64,000 bases of DNA from Methanoregula boonei 6A8 (GTDB lineage: Archaea; Halobacteriota; Methanomicrobia; Methanomicrobiales; Methanospirillaceae). Positions 51,027-60,579 of the stretch are shown piece by piece. The DNA is taken from the NCBI RefSeq assembly GCF_000017625.1, contig NC_009712.1:682001-746000 (forward strand), in the 5' to 3' direction. How positions within the stretch are numbered: the stretch's first letter is position 1; each line of letters opens with the position of its first letter. A program made the position numbers and the translations under genes. The notes under the pieces are model-generated. The model was given only the letters and a program-made list of their open reading frames with translations. It was not told where the DNA came from and searched no databases.

Positions 51027-52220
51027 TCACGGGAGGAGGGGCAAAACAAGGGTCAGGGCCATGTAGCCGGCCCATGCGCAGGCAGCGGCAAGCGGGATCG
51101 TGATCACCCATGCCGTCATCATCTCGCGCACTACGTTCCAGTGGACTGCGTTCTTGCCCCGGGTGACCCCGACCCCGACAATTGCCCCGCTGATCACATG
51201 GTTTGAGGAGACCGGGATACCGTGCATGGTGACAAACGCAAGCGTCGTGCTCCCTGAGGTCCCTGCGCAGAAACCCTGGTAGGGCCGGATCTTTGTGATC
51301 CCCTTTGCCATTTTGTCTACCACCTTCCATCCGCCAAAGCAGGTGCCAAGGCCGATTGCAATGGCAGAAAGCAGGACAACCCAGGTGGGCACCGCAAAGG
51401 TGGCAAGGATGCCGGCGGAGACAAGGAGCGCGGTGATCACACCCACTGCGTGCATCCCGTCATTTGCCCCGTGACCGGTTGCCTGGAAGAGGCAGGCAAG
51501 GATCTGGAGCGGGGTAAAGACCCGCTTCATCCGGTTCTGGCGCGAGGTCCGGAAGAGGTGCGAGACAAGCAGATCAAACAGGAACGCGATGGTGGCCCCA
51601 AGGACCGGGGAGATGAAAATGAAGAGCACAACTGCAAAGAGGCCGGTGAGCTTGAGCAGGCCAAATACAATGGCGAGCGGGATCGCGAGGCCCGCCCCGC
51701 ATATCGCCCCGATAAGGAGGGCAAACCGGTAATCCCCGTGCAGGGCAGCGGTGATGGCAGCAAGGACCACGGCCCCGGTAACTGCGCCAAGCACTCCCCA
51801 GCCAAGCGCTCCAAGGACCATGCTTCCTGCAGGGAGGATGACGGCAGTAAAACCAAACCCGGCAATGCTTGCACCGATAAGTCCCCCGATCAGCGCATGG
51901 CTGCTGGAGAGCGGAATGCCGATCCGGGTAGCAGAGAAGACAAGCGCAATCGAGGCAAGCATCCCAACGATGATGGTTGCCGGGGTCATAGCGCCGGAAG
52001 AGACAATGGCAGTCCCGATGGTGGCAGCAACAGCAGTCGTGAACACAAACGGCCCAAACATATTGCAGACCCCGGTCAGAAAGACCGCTTTACCCGGGGA
52101 GAGCGCACGGGTGGCCACTACTGTTGCCACACCCTGGGCTGCATCGGTAAGGCCGTTAAAGAAGTTCAGCACCAGGGCCACAAAGATGCCAAACAGGATG
52201 ACAGGATCGTAACCGGTCAT
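51027..52220 (-). CDS. pit: PiT family phosphate transporter, copy 2
   Basis: This 397-aa paralogue has the same repeats: FFNGLTDAAQGVATVVATRA and GHGANDGMHAVGVITALLVS, but differs at the first motif (T-D-A-A instead of H-D-S-A) and is longer by about 50 residues in the central loop. That points to different kinetics or a different coupling ion rather than a recent copy. It overlaps the upstream DUF47 gene by 4 nt. Confidence 0.92.
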   Translation of the reverse strand: MTGYDPVILFGIFVALVLNFFNGLTDAAQGVATVVATRALSPGKAVFLTGVCNMFGPFVFTTAVAATIGTAIVSSGAMTPATIIVGMLASIALVFSATRIGIPLSSSHALIGGLIGASIAGFGFTAVILPAGSMVLGALGWGVLGAVTGAVVLAAITAALHGDYRFALLIGAICGAGLAIPLAIVFGLLKLTGLFAVVLFIFISPVLGATIAFLFDLLVSHLFRTSRQNRMKRVFTPLQILACLFQATGHGANDGMHAVGVITALLVSAGILATFAVPTWVVLLSAIAIGLGTCFGGWKVVDKMAKGITKIRPYQGFCAGTSGSTTLAFVTMHGIPVSSNHVISGAIVGVGVTRGKNAVHWNVVREMMTAWVITIPLAAACAWAGYMALTLVLPLLP

Positions 52221-52846
52221 GAGTGGCTCATCGAGATATCAACCAGTGCATGCCCGACATCGTTGCATTTTTCCATCACCTTTCCCATGCTCTCGTAGAT
52301 ATCCTTGAGCTTGATTATCATCAAAAGATCCTGGGTCTTAAAGAGGTCGAGCACCGCCCGGGAGAGGAGTTCGCCGGAGAGGTTATAGAGCCGGCTGATC
52401 TCAAGGACATGGCTGTTGACATCGGCCGGTTTCTGGAGGGTAGCAAGGGCATCCATGGCATCGGAGATCTCCTGGGCAGTCATCAGGATCAGGTACGAGT
52501 ATTCCTTGAGGACATCGTCCGACTGTGTCAGGCCGTAGGTGGCGATCTGGTGGGTGACCCAGTCGATCTTATCCAGCACATCGTCAAGAGCAGGGGCAAG
52601 CCGGGCAATCTCGTCCGGTTCGAGCGGGGTGATCAGAGACTCGTTAAGACGCTCATAGATGTGCCGGGTGGTCTCGTCGCCGAGATGCTCAATCTGGCGC
52701 ACCTTATGCGACTTCTCGGTACCGTTGGGGAGCTCGTGGGTGATCTCGTTGAGGGTTTCGGCAGACTCTTTGATCTTTGCTGCCATATCCCCAAAGAGGG
52801 TAAAAAAGATCTGGTCTTCGGGAAGGATCAGGTCGCGGATGCGCAT
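52217..52846 (-). CDS. DUF47/PhoU-like protein, copy 2
   Basis: The 209-aa protein has MRIRDLILPEDQIFFTLFGD, EHLGDETTRHIYERLNESLI, TPLEPDEIARLAPALDDVLD and KLKDIYESMGKVMEKCNDVG, colinear with the product at 50339 and of identical length. It is the first gene of the phosphate-transport cluster, translated in overlap with the second PiT gene. The order DUF47-pit-DUF47-pit suggests a tandem duplication of a two-gene unit, now diverged. Confidence 0.92.
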   Translation of the reverse strand: MRIRDLILPEDQIFFTLFGDMAAKIKESAETLNEITHELPNGTEKSHKVRQIEHLGDETTRHIYERLNESLITPLEPDEIARLAPALDDVLDKIDWVTHQIATYGLTQSDDVLKEYSYLILMTAQEISDAMDALATLQKPADVNSHVLEISRLYNLSGELLSRAVLDLFKTQDLLMIIKLKDIYESMGKVMEKCNDVGHALVDISMSHS

Positions 52847-52992
52847 AATCTCAAAGATAACGAGAGATTTGGTAGTATTTATAGTATCTGCGGAGACGCC
52901 CGCCGATCAGGGATTTTTCCTTAAATCGTATGAAATATACCCTGTGATCGGGAAAGGATCTTTCTGGCAAAGGAGTTCACAAAAACGCGGAA

Positions 52993-53064
52993 TGGACTGG
53001 GCGGGAATTGAACCCGCGGCCTCTCCCATGCCAAGGGAGCGTAATACCACTTTACCACCAGCCC
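52993..53064 (-). tRNA. tRNA-Ala (anticodon GGC)
   Basis: On the minus strand the acceptor arms are GGGCTGG and CCAGTCC, including the G3-U70 wobble pair that identifies alanine tRNAs, with discriminator A. The anticodon arm is CTCCC-TTGGCAT-GGGAG (anticodon GGC) and the T arm GCGGG-TTCAATT-CCCGC. No intron. It lies between the phosphate cluster and the nicotinate phosphoribosyltransferase gene. Confidence 0.93.
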
Positions 53065-53138
53065 GCTCTAACCATGTTGCACGGCATAGGTTAAAAGAAT
53101 TGGGTGGCGCAGGGCCATTATTGCCCGTGCCTGCCGGG

Positions 53139-54341
53139 TCAGGCCTTTGGGGCAGCGGGTGCCTTTCTCGGCGGATTGTGTTTCCCGTTCTTTTTTTCCG
53201 GCTCCTTTGTTGCTTCGCCTTCTTTTGAGGCGTGGCCGATCCACGCGAGCACCTTTTTTCGTGCCACCTGCAGATCGGCCTTATGCACGATCCTCCCGTC
53301 CACGATGCAGGGTTGCAGGAGCGGGATGGCGTTTGCGGGCGGGACCTGGCCCAGGGGCAGGGTCCGGTGCTTCCCGCAGACCAGCTCGTACACCTGTTTT
53401 CTCCCGCTTCGCTTTCCCCGCTTTGCCTTTGGCTTTCCCTCGATCTCCACAATGTCCAGGGCAAAGTCGATCACCGGGGCATTTGCGATCGCTCCTCCGA
53501 TCCCAAACGCATCCACGCAGTCCCGGTATAAGATTACGTCCTCTTTTGTGACCCCGCCAGAGAGGAATATCTTCACCTGGGGGTAGCCGTGCGAATCGAG
53601 CTCCCAGCGGACCTCCTCGATGATAGCCCGCATGTTCCCCCGACGCGAGCGCGGGGTGTCGAGCCGGACTGCCGTGGCTCCGCACGCAGCGGCACGCAGC
53701 GACTCGGTCTTCTCATCGCAGTAGGTATCGCAGAGCATGATGCGCGGCACCTCTTTTGGGGCATCGCGGTCAAAAGCGCGCCAAGCGTCATCGGGAACAG
53801 AGAAGCACATCACCATTGCGTGGGGCATGGTTCCGACCACCGGCATTCCCGCGGGCGCGCAGGTATTGGAGACACCATCTGCTCCCCCGATCCATGCGGC
53901 CCGTTCGATCATGGTTGCAATGGCCGGGTGCTGCCGCCGGGACCCAAAAGAGTACACGGGCCGTCCCTTTGACTCGCACATGATATGGGCTGTAGCCGAC
54001 GCAATCCCGGAGGCATGGCAGAGGAACCCGAGGATCGCAGTCTCGTACCGGCAGAAATCCCGGTACCGCCCGGTGATGCGCAGCACAGGCTCGCCCGCAA
54101 AAAAGAGCGTTCCCTCCGGCATGGCGTCTACCATGACCGGCAGTCCTTCAAGGAGTGCGATTACATCGGCCATGCCACAGACAATCCCCCATGTGTCGGG
54201 GAGGGCTGCCGCGGTCACCTCCATGGAAACGAGCGGGTTTATCTTTTCCCGTGCAAGCACTTCCTCGGTGCGGACAAAGTAGATGTCCGTGCACTCCCCC
54301 CGTTTTATCGTCTCGTCGCTGACGGTATCGAACATGCCCAT
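53139..54341 (-). CDS. nicotinate phosphoribosyltransferase
   Basis: The 400-aa enzyme has YSFGSRRQHPAIATMIERAA and GGADGVSNTCAPAGMPVVGT, LDTPRSRRGNMRAIIEEVRW, and VKIFLSGGVTKEDVILYRDC, the features of archaeal-type NAPRTase. It joins nicotinate with PRPP in NAD salvage. The last 35 residues are Lys/Glu/Pro/Ala-rich (KEGEATKEPEKKNGKHNPPR) and probably disordered. It is divergent from the methylthioinosine phosphorylase gene. Confidence 0.92.
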   Translation of the reverse strand: MGMFDTVSDETIKRGECTDIYFVRTEEVLAREKINPLVSMEVTAAALPDTWGIVCGMADVIALLEGLPVMVDAMPEGTLFFAGEPVLRITGRYRDFCRYETAILGFLCHASGIASATAHIMCESKGRPVYSFGSRRQHPAIATMIERAAWIGGADGVSNTCAPAGMPVVGTMPHAMVMCFSVPDDAWRAFDRDAPKEVPRIMLCDTYCDEKTESLRAAACGATAVRLDTPRSRRGNMRAIIEEVRWELDSHGYPQVKIFLSGGVTKEDVILYRDCVDAFGIGGAIANAPVIDFALDIVEIEGKPKAKRGKRSGRKQVYELVCGKHRTLPLGQVPPANAIPLLQPCIVDGRIVHKADLQVARKKVLAWIGHASKEGEATKEPEKKNGKHNPPRKAPAAPKA

Positions 54342-54501
54342 GAAGAGTGTGGGGCAGGCACGCTCTTTACGTTTACTGGCCCGGGACAGCCGCGTACGCT
54401 ATCTATTAGTGCCGGGGCACACAACCTTTTCTTCGACAAACCATGGCGCGGCTTCCCCTTGTAATAACGCTTCCCGGCAGCCGGTGCAGAAGGTGTGCCT
54501 G

Positions 54502-55173
54502 ATGCTTGGCATCATCGGCGGGACAAGCCTGCTCTTCTCCACGCTTCCGGCACTGAAAAAAGAGACCGTGGCGACACCCTTTGGCGAGGCTGAACTCCTC
54601 TGTGGGGATATTGTCATGCTCATGCGCCACCAGTATGGCAGGCCGCCGCACCGGATCAATTACCGGGCAAACCTTGCTGCCATGGCTATCTCCGGTGTGG
54701 ATCATATCGTGGCCTTTGGCTCATCGGGATCGCTCAAAAAGGAGATCCCGCCCGGCACCACCCTGATCCCGACCGATTACGTGAGCATGGCAGATATTCC
54801 CTCTATCCACGATCACGCGATCGAGCATGTCCGCCCCGAACTCTCCCGGGCACTTGCAGAGAAACTCGCCGCAGTGGTCCCGGAGGCACGCCTCGGGGGT
54901 GTGTATGTCCAGACCCGGGGGCCACGGATCGAGACCGTAACAGAAGTAGCGGCCCTGGCACAGATCGCCGATGTTGTGGGAATGACGGTGGCCTCCGAAG
55001 CTACACTCGCCTGCGAACTGGACATGGAGTTTGCCGCGCTCTGCACGATCGACAACTATGCAAACGGCCTCGGGGCCGAAGTACTCACCTTCGAGCACAT
55101 CCTCTCCATCTCAAAAGCCCACAGCCGGCGCACCGAGGAGGTCCTTGGGGCGATCATCCGCGAGATGGGATAA
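54502..55173 (+). CDS. methylthioinosine/purine nucleoside phosphorylase
   Basis: From ATG 54502 (after AAGGTGTG) the protein is 223 aa. It starts MLGIIGGTSLLFS and has RHQYGRPPHRINYRANLAAM, IVAFGSSGSLKKEI, YVQTRGPRIETVTEVAALAQ and VGMTVASEATLACELDMEFA, the MTAP/PNP family II pattern. Archaeal members act on 5'-methylthioinosine or 6-oxopurine nucleosides. It lies 18 nt before an MTA/SAH deaminase gene, which fits a route that deaminates methylthioadenosine first and then phosphorolyses methylthioinosine. Confidence 0.9.
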   Translation: MLGIIGGTSLLFSTLPALKKETVATPFGEAELLCGDIVMLMRHQYGRPPHRINYRANLAAMAISGVDHIVAFGSSGSLKKEIPPGTTLIPTDYVSMADIPSIHDHAIEHVRPELSRALAEKLAAVVPEARLGGVYVQTRGPRIETVTEVAALAQIADVVGMTVASEATLACELDMEFAALCTIDNYANGLGAEVLTFEHILSISKAHSRRTEEVLGAIIREMG

Positions 55174-55191
55174 ATCACCGGGGTTTTAGTT

Positions 55192-56520
55192 ATGACCACA
55201 CAGGAATCAGCAGATATCTTTGGGAACAACAAATCGATTCTCATCACTAACGTAAACGACGGCACCGGGCCGGTAGACATCTTCATTGACGCAGAAGAGA
55301 CAATCTCCGATATCGGCTGCGAGATCCGCAAGCGCCACCGGGGCGAGGCCGAGTTTATCGTGGACGGGGCCGGGGCGCTTGCGCTGCCGGGCCTTTCCAA
55401 CACCCACACCCACGCGGCCATGTCGCTTCTCCGGGGCTATGCTGACGACATGATCCTGCAGGACTGGCTGGCGCAGAAGATCTGGCCGCTTGAGGCCCAC
55501 CTGACCGCAGATGATGTGTACTGGGGGACCCGGCTTGCCTGCCTTGAGATGATCCGGACCGGCACCACTGCGTTTAACGACATGTACTTCTTTATGGAGT
55601 CCGCGGCAAAGGCCGTGGACGAAGCCGGGATCCGGGCCCTGCTCTGCTATGGTTTTATCGATCTGGGTGATGCGGAGAAACGGGAGCGCGAGTGCCGGGC
55701 CACCGAAGCGCTGGTTGCGCATATACGGGGCCTGAAAAACTCCCGGATTCACGCCGCAGCAGGCCCGCATGCCCCATACACCGTCTCACCCGAGGGCCTG
55801 AAATGGTGCGGGGAATTTTCCCGCGAGCAGGATATCCCCGTTCATATCCACCTGTCAGAGACAGAAAAAGAAGTAAACGACTGCGTTGCCCGGCACAAAA
55901 AACGGCCGGCAGCACTGCTCGACGAGTGCGGCCTTCTCTCCCCCCGGACCATCGCGGCACACGGGTGCTGGCTTGATGATGCAGAATGTGCACTTCTCGG
56001 GAAACGCGGGGTAAGCGTCTCCCACAACCCGGCAAGCAACATGAAGCTTGCCACCCACCGGGCACTGCCTTACCGGGAGCTCGTGGCTGCAGGGGCAAAC
56101 GTCTGCCTTGGGACTGACGGCTGTGCCTCGAACAACAACCTCGACCTCTTTGAAGAGATGAAGATCGCAGCGCTCCTCCAGAAGTTCTTCTGGAACGATC
56201 CTACCGTCCTTGCGGCACCGGAAGCGCTTGGTATGGCAACCGCAAACGGGGCAAAGGCGCTCGGGTTTGGCGACGGGGCGCTTGTGGCAGGGGCACCGGC
56301 CGATCTCATCCTTGTCACCACCCGCACCCCCGCAAACACCCCGCTCCATAATGCCGCTTCAAACCTTGTCTATGCCTGCAGCGGATCTGCCGTGGAGACC
56401 ACCATCTGCAATGGCCGGGTGCTTATGTTCGACCGGGAGATCCCGGGCGAGGAGAAGGTCCTTGCGGAGGCTGCCGGTGCAGCCGCACGACTGGTGAGAC
56501 GTGCGCAGACTCCTTCCTGA
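55192..56520 (+). CDS. dadD: 5'-methylthioadenosine/S-adenosylhomocysteine deaminase
   Basis: The 442-aa amidohydrolase has metal ligands in LSNTHTHAAMSLLRGYADDM, the substrate loop GPHAPYTVSPEGL, metal His in HIHLSETEKEV, HNPASNMKLATHRALPYREL and Asp in CLGTDGCASNNNLDLFEEMK. This is the MtaD/DadD/SsnA group. It converts methylthioadenosine, S-adenosylhomocysteine and 5'-deoxyadenosine to inosine forms; in methanogens DadD serves SAM by-product recycling. It follows the phosphorylase gene by 18 nt as a functional pair. Confidence 0.93.
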   Translation: MTTQESADIFGNNKSILITNVNDGTGPVDIFIDAEETISDIGCEIRKRHRGEAEFIVDGAGALALPGLSNTHTHAAMSLLRGYADDMILQDWLAQKIWPLEAHLTADDVYWGTRLACLEMIRTGTTAFNDMYFFMESAAKAVDEAGIRALLCYGFIDLGDAEKRERECRATEALVAHIRGLKNSRIHAAAGPHAPYTVSPEGLKWCGEFSREQDIPVHIHLSETEKEVNDCVARHKKRPAALLDECGLLSPRTIAAHGCWLDDAECALLGKRGVSVSHNPASNMKLATHRALPYRELVAAGANVCLGTDGCASNNNLDLFEEMKIAALLQKFFWNDPTVLAAPEALGMATANGAKALGFGDGALVAGAPADLILVTTRTPANTPLHNAASNLVYACSGSAVETTICNGRVLMFDREIPGEEKVLAEAAGAAARLVRRAQTPS

Positions 56521-56589
56521 ACCTTCTGGTGTTCCCTGCACCGGCCAAATCCGATATTCTTTTACTCTATCCCCTCGAACCGGAGAGGT

Positions 56590-56778
56590 ATGACTTCCTG
56601 CGAACACCACCCGGAACATGCACACTCCACAACCTGCCGTGTATGCAAATCCGAGTACTGCCATGACTGCCACCCCTCTTCGCTTGGCATCTGCGAGAAG
56701 TGCGCATACAAGATCCTGATCGGTCTTGTGGTCATCATGGTAATTGTATCGTATATAGCGTGGTTCGGGGTGTACTAA
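56590..56778 (+). CDS. small B-box-like zinc protein with a membrane helix
   Basis: The 62-aa product begins MTSCEHHPEHAHSTTCRVCK, with C-x2-H, C-x2-C, C-x2-C and C-x2-C pairs in a B-box-like order (SEYCHDCHPSSLGICEKCA), then one membrane helix (ILIGLVVIMVIVSYIAWF). Small proteins of this design occur in archaea and bacteria and are often annotated as B-box zinc finger proteins. Function is unknown. GGAGAGGT precedes the ATG. Confidence 0.75.
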   Translation: MTSCEHHPEHAHSTTCRVCKSEYCHDCHPSSLGICEKCAYKILIGLVVIMVIVSYIAWFGVY

Positions 56779-56902
56779 CTCGCACACCTGGTTTGCGCGG
56801 CAACGGGCTGTTGTCCCGGGAATCCCGGGATAGCGGCCTTTTTCCTGCCCGTTCTGCGGCACCCGGAACCTGTACCCCCAGTCTCTTACCGAAATACACA
56901 CC

Positions 56903-58366
56903 ATGTCCCCCGATGTTCCTGCCCTCTGTGATGCCGGATGCCAGGACCCGGCCATCTGCCGGATGCCGGCCCTGCCGGTCACCGCCACGGAAAAACGGAT
57001 CGTTCTCTTAATTGCCATTCTTTCCGGTTTCCTCACCCCGTTTGACGGATCAGCGGTCAATATCGCCCTCCCCACGATCGGATCCGCGTTCCACATGGAC
57101 GCGATCTCGCTCTCCTGGGTAGCGACTGCCTACCTCCTTGCCTCCGCACTCTTCCTTGTCCCCTTCGGGAAGCTCGCAGACATTTACGGGAGGAAGAAGA
57201 TCTATTTGTGGGGGATTTGCGTCTTTGGTGCAGCCTCGCTCATCATGACGTTCGTTGCTACCGAACAGCAGATGATTGCGGTACGGGTCCTCCAGGGTAT
57301 CGGAGCCGCCATGATCTTCGGTACCGCGATCGCCATCCTGACCGCGGTCTTTCCCCCGGGCGAACGGGGCAAGGCGCTTGGGATCTACATCACCTCCGTG
57401 TACCTGGGCCTCTCCCTCGGGCCGTTTTTCGGGGGTGTCCTGACCGATGCCTTTGGCTGGCGGAGTATCTTCTACATCAATGTCCCCATTGCGATCACGG
57501 CGGCAGTTCTGATCGTCTGGAAACTCCGGGGCGAATGGGCTGAATGCGTGGGCGAGAAGTTCGATCTCGCCGGATCGCTTATCTACAACCTTGGCCTGAT
57601 CGCGCTCATGGTCGGCTTCTCGGTGCTCCCCGATATTTCCGGAGGTGCGCTCGTGGTCGCCGGCCTTCTCCTCATTGGTGCATTCGTCTGGTACGAACAG
57701 CGGCAGGCATTCCCGGTTCTCAACATGCAGCTGTTTTTCAAAAGCCGGATCTTCGCGTTCTCCAATGTCGCCGCGCTCATCAACTATTCGGCTACCTACG
57801 CGGTCGCCTTCCTGCTCAGCCTTGATCTCCAGTACACCAAGGGTTTCTCAGCGGAATATGCCGGGGTTATCCTGATCGCCTCGCCGTTCTTCCAGATGAT
57901 TGTCTCCCCTTTTGCGGGGAAACTCTCTGATAAGCACGATTCCCAGGTACTTTCATCGCTGGGTATGGGCCTGACCGCACTTGGCCTGTTTCTCTTTATA
58001 TTCCTCAATGAGTCTACGCCGCTCTGGTACATCATCGTGGTGCTCATTATTCTCGGAATCGGTTTTGGCCTCTTCTCCTCCCCGAACATCAATGCGATCA
58101 TGAGCGCGGTGGACAAACGGTATTATGGCGTTGCATCGGGCATCAACTCCACGATGCGGCTGTTGGGCCAGATGCTCTCCATGGGGATTGCGATGATGAT
58201 CTTTGCCATCGTGATCGGCCAGGTGGAGATCACGCCTGCAAACTACCCTCAGTTCACCCAGAGTCTCCATTGGGCGTTTGTCCTCTTCACGGTCATGTGC
58301 GTGGCCGGGATCTACTTCTCCCTCGCCCGAGGAAAACAGGAGGGACAGACGGTGGTGGAGGGATAA
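56903..58366 (+). CDS. MFS transporter, DHA2 (EmrB/QacA) drug-exporter type
   Basis: The 487-aa protein has 14 likely helices and the DHA2 motifs: LTPFDGSAVNIALPTIG (helix 1), GKLADIYGRKKIYLWG (loop 2-3 motif A), GPFFGGVLTDAFGWRSIFYI (motif C, helix 5). It should export drugs or metabolites by proton antiport. The first 20 residues are Cys- and Pro-rich (VPALCDAGCQDPAICRMPAL) and unusual for the family; the Met at 56963 may be the real start. No regulator is adjacent. Confidence 0.9.
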   Translation: MSPDVPALCDAGCQDPAICRMPALPVTATEKRIVLLIAILSGFLTPFDGSAVNIALPTIGSAFHMDAISLSWVATAYLLASALFLVPFGKLADIYGRKKIYLWGICVFGAASLIMTFVATEQQMIAVRVLQGIGAAMIFGTAIAILTAVFPPGERGKALGIYITSVYLGLSLGPFFGGVLTDAFGWRSIFYINVPIAITAAVLIVWKLRGEWAECVGEKFDLAGSLIYNLGLIALMVGFSVLPDISGGALVVAGLLLIGAFVWYEQRQAFPVLNMQLFFKSRIFAFSNVAALINYSATYAVAFLLSLDLQYTKGFSAEYAGVILIASPFFQMIVSPFAGKLSDKHDSQVLSSLGMGLTALGLFLFIFLNESTPLWYIIVVLIILGIGFGLFSSPNINAIMSAVDKRYYGVASGINSTMRLLGQMLSMGIAMMIFAIVIGQVEITPANYPQFTQSLHWAFVLFTVMCVAGIYFSLARGKQEGQTVVEG

Positions 58367-58734
58367 CTTCTCATCACTTTTTGAGGGGAATATAACCTCG
58401 TGTGCCCGGGCGTTGCAGTCCAAAAACAAAAGAACTCTTTCCCGGGATAACGATTCCTTCCCGCATCAGGGCCCCTCGCGGGGCATGGCGGGGCAAGGGG
58501 GTTGTTGCAATACGTTGGAAAATTTTTCTGTCAATACCCGGAACAGGGCTTCGGAGTATTTTTAGTTCCTCGCTGCCGCGGGAGCAATCGCAACGAATGG
58601 TGCAGAAATAACCGTGCTTTGAATCTTTCAGGATTATCCGGTTTTTTGTGAGGATATGCGGGGAGATTTGTTACACGATTGCAGGAATCAAAAAAGGCTC
58701 TCCAATGAAGGGTGAGAAAAACCTCCCCTGCCCT
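58367..58734. other. 0.37-kb gap
   Basis: Between convergent genes. It holds the second copy of the 40-bp hairpin repeat. No reading frame has support. Confidence 0.4.
58458..58497. repeat. dispersed hairpin repeat, copy 2
   Basis: Matches copy 1 (27484-27523) at 33 of 40 positions in the same orientation. The CCCC-x4-GGGG inner stem is kept while its loop changes from TTAT to TCGC. The right arm GGCGGGGCAAG is identical in both. It lies about 90 bp after the MFS gene stop. Confidence 0.6.
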
Positions 58735-60435
58735 TCACGCGGTCTTGATCTTGTCTGCTGCTTCAAGGCCGAGCCTTTTGATCGACTCTTCCCGCATGAC
58801 AAACTTCTGGATCTTGCCGGTCACGCTCATGGGGAAGTCATCAACAAAAAGCACGTAACGGGGGATCTTGAAATGGGCGATCTTCCCTTTGCAGAACTCC
58901 TTAACCTCGTCTTCCGTGAGCGCCTGGCCGGCCTTGACCTTGACCCATGCGCAGAGTTCCTCGCCGTACTTGATGTCCGGCACGCCGACTACGTACACAT
59001 CAGAGACCTTCTCGTGGTGGTGGAGGAACTCCTCGATCTCCCGCGGGTAGATGTTCTCCCCGCCCCGGATCACCATGTCCTTTAACCGGCCAACAACCTT
59101 GAAGTAGCCCTCCTCGTCCATCGTGGCAAGATCGCCGGTGTGGTTCCAGTGGTCCTTGTCGAGCGTTGCGTGGGTGGCAGCCGGGTTATTATAATAGCAT
59201 TTCATCACGCAGTAGCCGCGGGCGCAGATCTCCCCGACCTCCCCCATGGGAACAATCTTGCCGGTTTTCGGGTCAATAATCTTGAGCTCGGTATGGGGGA
59301 AAGCCCTCCCGATTGTGGTGACCCGGCGTTCGAGTGGATCTTTTGTCGTTGTCATTGTGACGCCCGGCGAGGTCTCGGTCTGGCCGTACACGATCACGAT
59401 GTCCCGCATGTTCATCTTCGTATTGACCTGCTTCATCACCTCGATCGGGCAGGGCGAGCCGGCCATGATGCCGGTGCGGAGGGAGGAAAGGTTGTACTTT
59501 GAGAAGTTCGGGTGCGAGAGCTCGGCAATGAACATCGTGGGGACACCGTGGACTGCCGTGCAGCGCTCCTTTTCTATGGTCTTTAAGACCTCCTCGGCAT
59601 CAAAGGTAGGGCAGGGAAGCACCATGGTCGTGCCGTGGGTGGCCGAGGCCATGTTGGAAAGGACCATGCCAAAGCAGTGGTAGAAGGGTACGGGGATACA
59701 GAGCCGGTCTTTCTCGGTAAAGCCCATGCCCTCGCCGATGATGTAGCCGTTGTTCAAGACCCCGTGGTGAGTGAGGACAACGCCTTTGGGAAATCCCGTT
59801 GTGCCGCTCGTGTACTGGATGTTGATCGGGTCGTCAAAGGTGAGGGCCTCGCCGCGCTCCACGAGCTCGTCCATGGTGATGTCATCGGCCTTTTTGATGA
59901 ATTCGTCCCAGGTAAAGGTGCCGTTGTACGGGATGTTACCCATGAAGACGACATTTTTTAAGAAGGGGAACTTCTCGCTTGAGATCCTTCCCGGCTTCTG
60001 CTCGTAAGCCTCGGGGCAGGCCTCGTAGAACATACCTACGTAATCGGAGGTCTTGAACCGGCCCTGCAGGATGAGGGTCTGGATCTCGGACTGCTTGAGG
60101 GCGTACTCGAGCTCGTATGTGCGGTAGGCCGGGTTGATGTTGACCATGATCGCCCCGATCTTTGCGGTGGCAAACTGGATAACGATCCATTCGGCGTGGT
60201 TCATCGCCCAGATCCCGACACGGTCGCCTTTATCGACCCCAAGGCCCATAAGAGCCCGGGCCACGAGGTTTACCTGGGAGAGGAACTCCTTATAGGTCCA
60301 CCGGATGTTCTGGTGGACGGAGACTATTGCCTCGTTCTCCGGGTACCTGGCCGCAATATGGTCGATCATCTCACCCATCGTCATTCCCAGCAGGGGGAAT
60401 TCCGAGGTCCCGCACGTATAGCTCCCCTTGTCCAT
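58735..60435 (-). CDS. acyl-CoA synthetase (AMP-forming, medium-chain type)
   Basis: From ATG 60435 the protein is 566 aa, with the AMP-binding motif [53 protein letters not shown] and the C-terminal Lys in [10 protein letters not shown]. It activates a fatty or aromatic acid to acyl-AMP and then acyl-CoA; the exact acid is not visible. A GTG at 60456 would add seven residues. A TATA-like ATATATTC about 30 nt before ATG 60435 favours the ATG with a near-leaderless transcript. Confidence 0.92.
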   Translation of the reverse strand: MDKGSYTCGTSEFPLLGMTMGEMIDHIAARYPENEAIVSVHQNIRWTYKEFLSQVNLVARALMGLGVDKGDRVGIWAMNHAEWIVIQFATAKIGAIMVNINPAYRTYELEYALKQSEIQTLILQGRFKTSDYVGMFYEACPEAYEQKPGRISSEKFPFLKNVVFMGNIPYNGTFTWDEFIKKADDITMDELVERGEALTFDDPINIQYTSGTTGFPKGVVLTHHGVLNNGYIIGEGMGFTEKDRLCIPVPFYHCFGMVLSNMASATHGTTMVLPCPTFDAEEVLKTIEKERCTAVHGVPTMFIAELSHPNFSKYNLSSLRTGIMAGSPCPIEVMKQVNTKMNMRDIVIVYGQTETSPGVTMTTTKDPLERRVTTIGRAFPHTELKIIDPKTGKIVPMGEVGEICARGYCVMKCYYNNPAATHATLDKDHWNHTGDLATMDEEGYFKVVGRLKDMVIRGGENIYPREIEEFLHHHEKVSDVYVVGVPDIKYGEELCAWVKVKAGQALTEDEVKEFCKGKIAHFKIPRYVLFVDDFPMSVTGKIQKFVMREESIKRLGLEAADKIKTA

Positions 60436-60579
60436 CGTAAAATATGGAGCAATCACAGAATATATGGCTGATGGCCGGAACTCCAGGACTGATTAAAAGT
60501 CCCTGACCAAGGGAAAACCATTAAATTTCGTCAGCGCGATTTTGTACAGTCAGCTGTGGCAACACGCTGCATGACGGGC

